A stretch of 7,241 bases of DNA from an uncultured Blautia sp. (lineage in GTDB: Bacteria; Bacillota; Clostridia; Lachnospirales; Lachnospiraceae), in contig UQAX01000070.1 of assembly GCA_900539145.1 (NCBI GenBank), positions 1 through 7,241 of the forward strand, given 5' to 3'. Made by a program: the position numbers and the translations under genes. This document shows positions 6,202 to 7,241 of this stretch, piece by piece; within the stretch, counting starts at the first letter, position 1, and each line of letters starts with the position of its first letter. The notes below the pieces were generated by a model. The model was not told the origin of the DNA. It saw only the letters and a list, made by a program, of their open reading frames with translations, and did not search any database.

Positions 6202-6344
6202 AAGAGTTCCCCCTTTTGTCTTCTTTTAAGTTACCTTTATCTTAATGGAGATATTTAAAGAGAACAGACATAGCTTTTTAAAGTTTTTCTAAAGATTAAA
6301 AAAAGAATTCTGCAAATAAGAATTCTCCGCATGCGGTAAACATA
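6202..6344 (-). other. Intergenic region upstream of the glycolipid operon
   Basis: This stretch separates the hydrogenase terminator from the LafA-like start and must contain the operon promoter if the terminators are efficient. It holds a good ribosome binding site at 6209-6213, but I see no -35/-10 pair I would defend. Its 5' part on the minus strand contains a 10-bp perfect palindrome (CCGCATGCGG, 6327-6336) and two direct copies of AAGAATTCT. Confidence 0.5.
6298..6326 (-). terminator. Possible second, weaker terminator after the hydrogenase gene
   Basis: Two copies of the self-complementary octamer AGAATTCT (6304-6311 and 6319-6326), 7 nt apart, can pair into an 8-bp stem with a 7-nt loop. 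On the minus strand a run of T's (6298-6303) follows. The stem is AT-rich and weak. It may back up the stronger hairpin just before it, or the repeats could be a tandem protein binding site upstream of the LafA-like gene. Confidence 0.4.
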
Positions 6345-6390
6345 AAAAGAACCACAAGTTTCCTATAAGAAGAAAACTTATGGTTCTTTT
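6345..6390 (-). terminator. Intrinsic terminator of the [FeFe] hydrogenase gene
   Basis: On the minus strand a 17-bp stem with one T-G pair (6374-6390 with 6345-6361) and a 12-nt loop ends in a short T tract. It begins two bases beyond the hydrogenase stop codon (6393-6395). The A-rich ascending arm could give a T tract on the plus strand too, but no plus-strand gene precedes it. Confidence 0.85.
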
Positions 6391-6392
6391 CT

Positions 6393-7241
6393 TTAATCTA
6401 ATTGAATTTCCGCTAATTCAGCCGGTGGCAACTGTTTGGAAGATGCCTGCTGATATTTTTTCAGTTCTGCCGCTGCTTTTGTAAATGGTATATTGGTTCC
6501 GGCTCCTGCCATACAACCTCCCGGACATCCCATACCTTCAATCATACAGCCCTTTAATTTTCCTACTTTAGCTTTTGTCAAAAGTTTTTTACATTCACTT
6601 AATCCTTCTGCATGTTCAATATGCACTTCCACTTCAGGATAATATTCTTTCAGGCAGTCTCCCACTGCGCTGGAAACGCCTCCGGAAACTGCATATCCTC
6701 TTCCTGCTGCTGTTGCATTGTGGAAAGAGCTGTCTCCTTCGCACTCTTTAGGGTCGATTTCCTTTGCTTCAAACATTCCCGCTAATTCTTCAAATGTAAT
6801 AACAAAATCCACATCACTTCTGACGCTTGTTCTGGAAGCCTCCAACTTTTTAGACGCACATGGTCCGATAAATACCACCTGTGCATCAGGATATTCCTTT
6901 TTAATGGTTCTGGCAGTTGCTACCATGGGTGTCAATTCCTGAGAAATATTCTCAATCATATCCGGGAAGAACTTTTTCGCCATCATAATCCATGACGGAC
7001 AACAGGAAGTAAGTAAAAACGGAAGCTCTCCTGTGCTGACTTTTTCTGCGTAGTGGTGTGCCTCTGCCACTGCTCCGATATCAGCTCCCAGTGCAACCTC
7101 ATAAACTTCTGAAAATCCTAATTCTAAAAGCGCTGCTTTTAATTTTCTCGGAGTTACTTCGTCTCCAAACTGCCCTACAAAAGCCGGTGCAACCTCTGCA
7201 ATAATCTGTTTTCCCTCTTTTAAGGCGTGCGCCAGCTGGAA
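6393..7241 (-). CDS. [FeFe] hydrogenase H-cluster domain, C-terminal part (5' end outside window)
   Basis: The frame is open to the right edge, so only the last 282 residues are seen; a GTG at 7070 is internal and not the start. Numbered from the edge, all three H-cluster motifs are present: TSCCPSW at 78-84 (L1), GPCASKKLE at 126-134 (L2) and GCPGGCMAG at 238-246 (L3). They supply the four cysteines that hold the [4Fe-4S] subcluster and di-iron site. The second Cys of TSCCP, the proton-transfer Cys of catalytic enzymes, is retained. GPC-x-x-KK in L2 and AGAGTN instead of GGGQP after L3 differ from the classic group A pattern and suggest a group B-like monomeric enzyme rather than the bifurcating HydA. 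The enzyme would evolve or oxidise H2 with ferredoxin in the cytosol. N-terminal ferredoxin domains are outside the window, so subgroup and partner are uncertain. Confidence 0.88.
   Translation of the reverse strand, partial: FQLAHALKEGKQIIAEVAPAFVGQFGDEVTPRKLKAALLELGFSEVYEVALGADIGAVAEAHHYAEKVSTGELPFLLTSCCPSWIMMAKKFFPDMIENISQELTPMVATARTIKKEYPDAQVVFIGPCASKKLEASRTSVRSDVDFVITFEELAGMFEAKEIDPKECEGDSSFHNATAAGRGYAVSGGVSSAVGDCLKEYYPEVEVHIEHAEGLSECKKLLTKAKVGKLKGCMIEGMGCPGGCMAGAGTNIPFTKAAAELKKYQQASSKQLPPAELAEIQLD

Noticed and set aside
6393..7070. Hydrogenase as a complete 225-residue protein starting at 7070
   Set aside because: The GTG at 7070 has no ribosome binding site and the frame is open with hydrogenase-like sequence to the window edge, so the gene is cut by the edge rather than short.

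Overview
The window looks like chromosomal DNA of a low-GC, Gram-positive anaerobe of the Clostridia, most probably a gut Lachnospiraceae. This is an inference from the gene set ([FeFe] hydrogenase, a NifU-like/GGGtGRT pair), from strong AGGAGG-type ribosome binding sites and from AT-rich intergenic DNA. No database search was possible. There are no tRNA or rRNA genes, CRISPR arrays or insertion sequences.

Layout. Bases 1-289 are AT-rich non-coding DNA with two operator-like palindromes just before the first gene. Bases 290-2034 (+) hold a two-gene unit: a NifU/IscU-like scaffold-type protein and a GGGtGRT-family protein of unknown function, closed by a strong intrinsic terminator at 2068-2110. 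Converging on it from the minus strand is a HipA-like kinase gene (2117-3195). It is broken near its 5' end by a one-base frameshift in a short T run, leaving a kinase body without its own start signal.

Bases 3288-6201 (-) hold a compact three-gene unit: a GT4 glycosyltransferase resembling diacylglycerol glucosyltransferases (LafA/alMGS type), a second GT4 enzyme resembling LafB/CpoA, and a TVP38/DedA-type (VTT-domain) membrane protein. The spacing is 2 nt and then a 31-nt overlap, with a terminator at 3253-3282. The inferred role is synthesis of a diglycosyl-diacylglycerol membrane glycolipid, of the kind that anchors lipoteichoic acid, with the membrane protein perhaps moving lipid between leaflets.

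Bases 6393-7241 (-) are the C-terminal 282 residues of an [FeFe] hydrogenase H-cluster domain whose start lies beyond the right edge. It is followed by one strong and one weaker terminator-like hairpin that separate it from the glycolipid operon.

The best candidate for undescribed biology is the NifU-like/GGGtGRT pair: recognisable families, apparently high expression, cysteine-rich, no established function, and a leader with a Rex-like inverted repeat. The frameshifted HipA-like kinase and the glycosyltransferase/VTT gene coupling are secondary points of interest.
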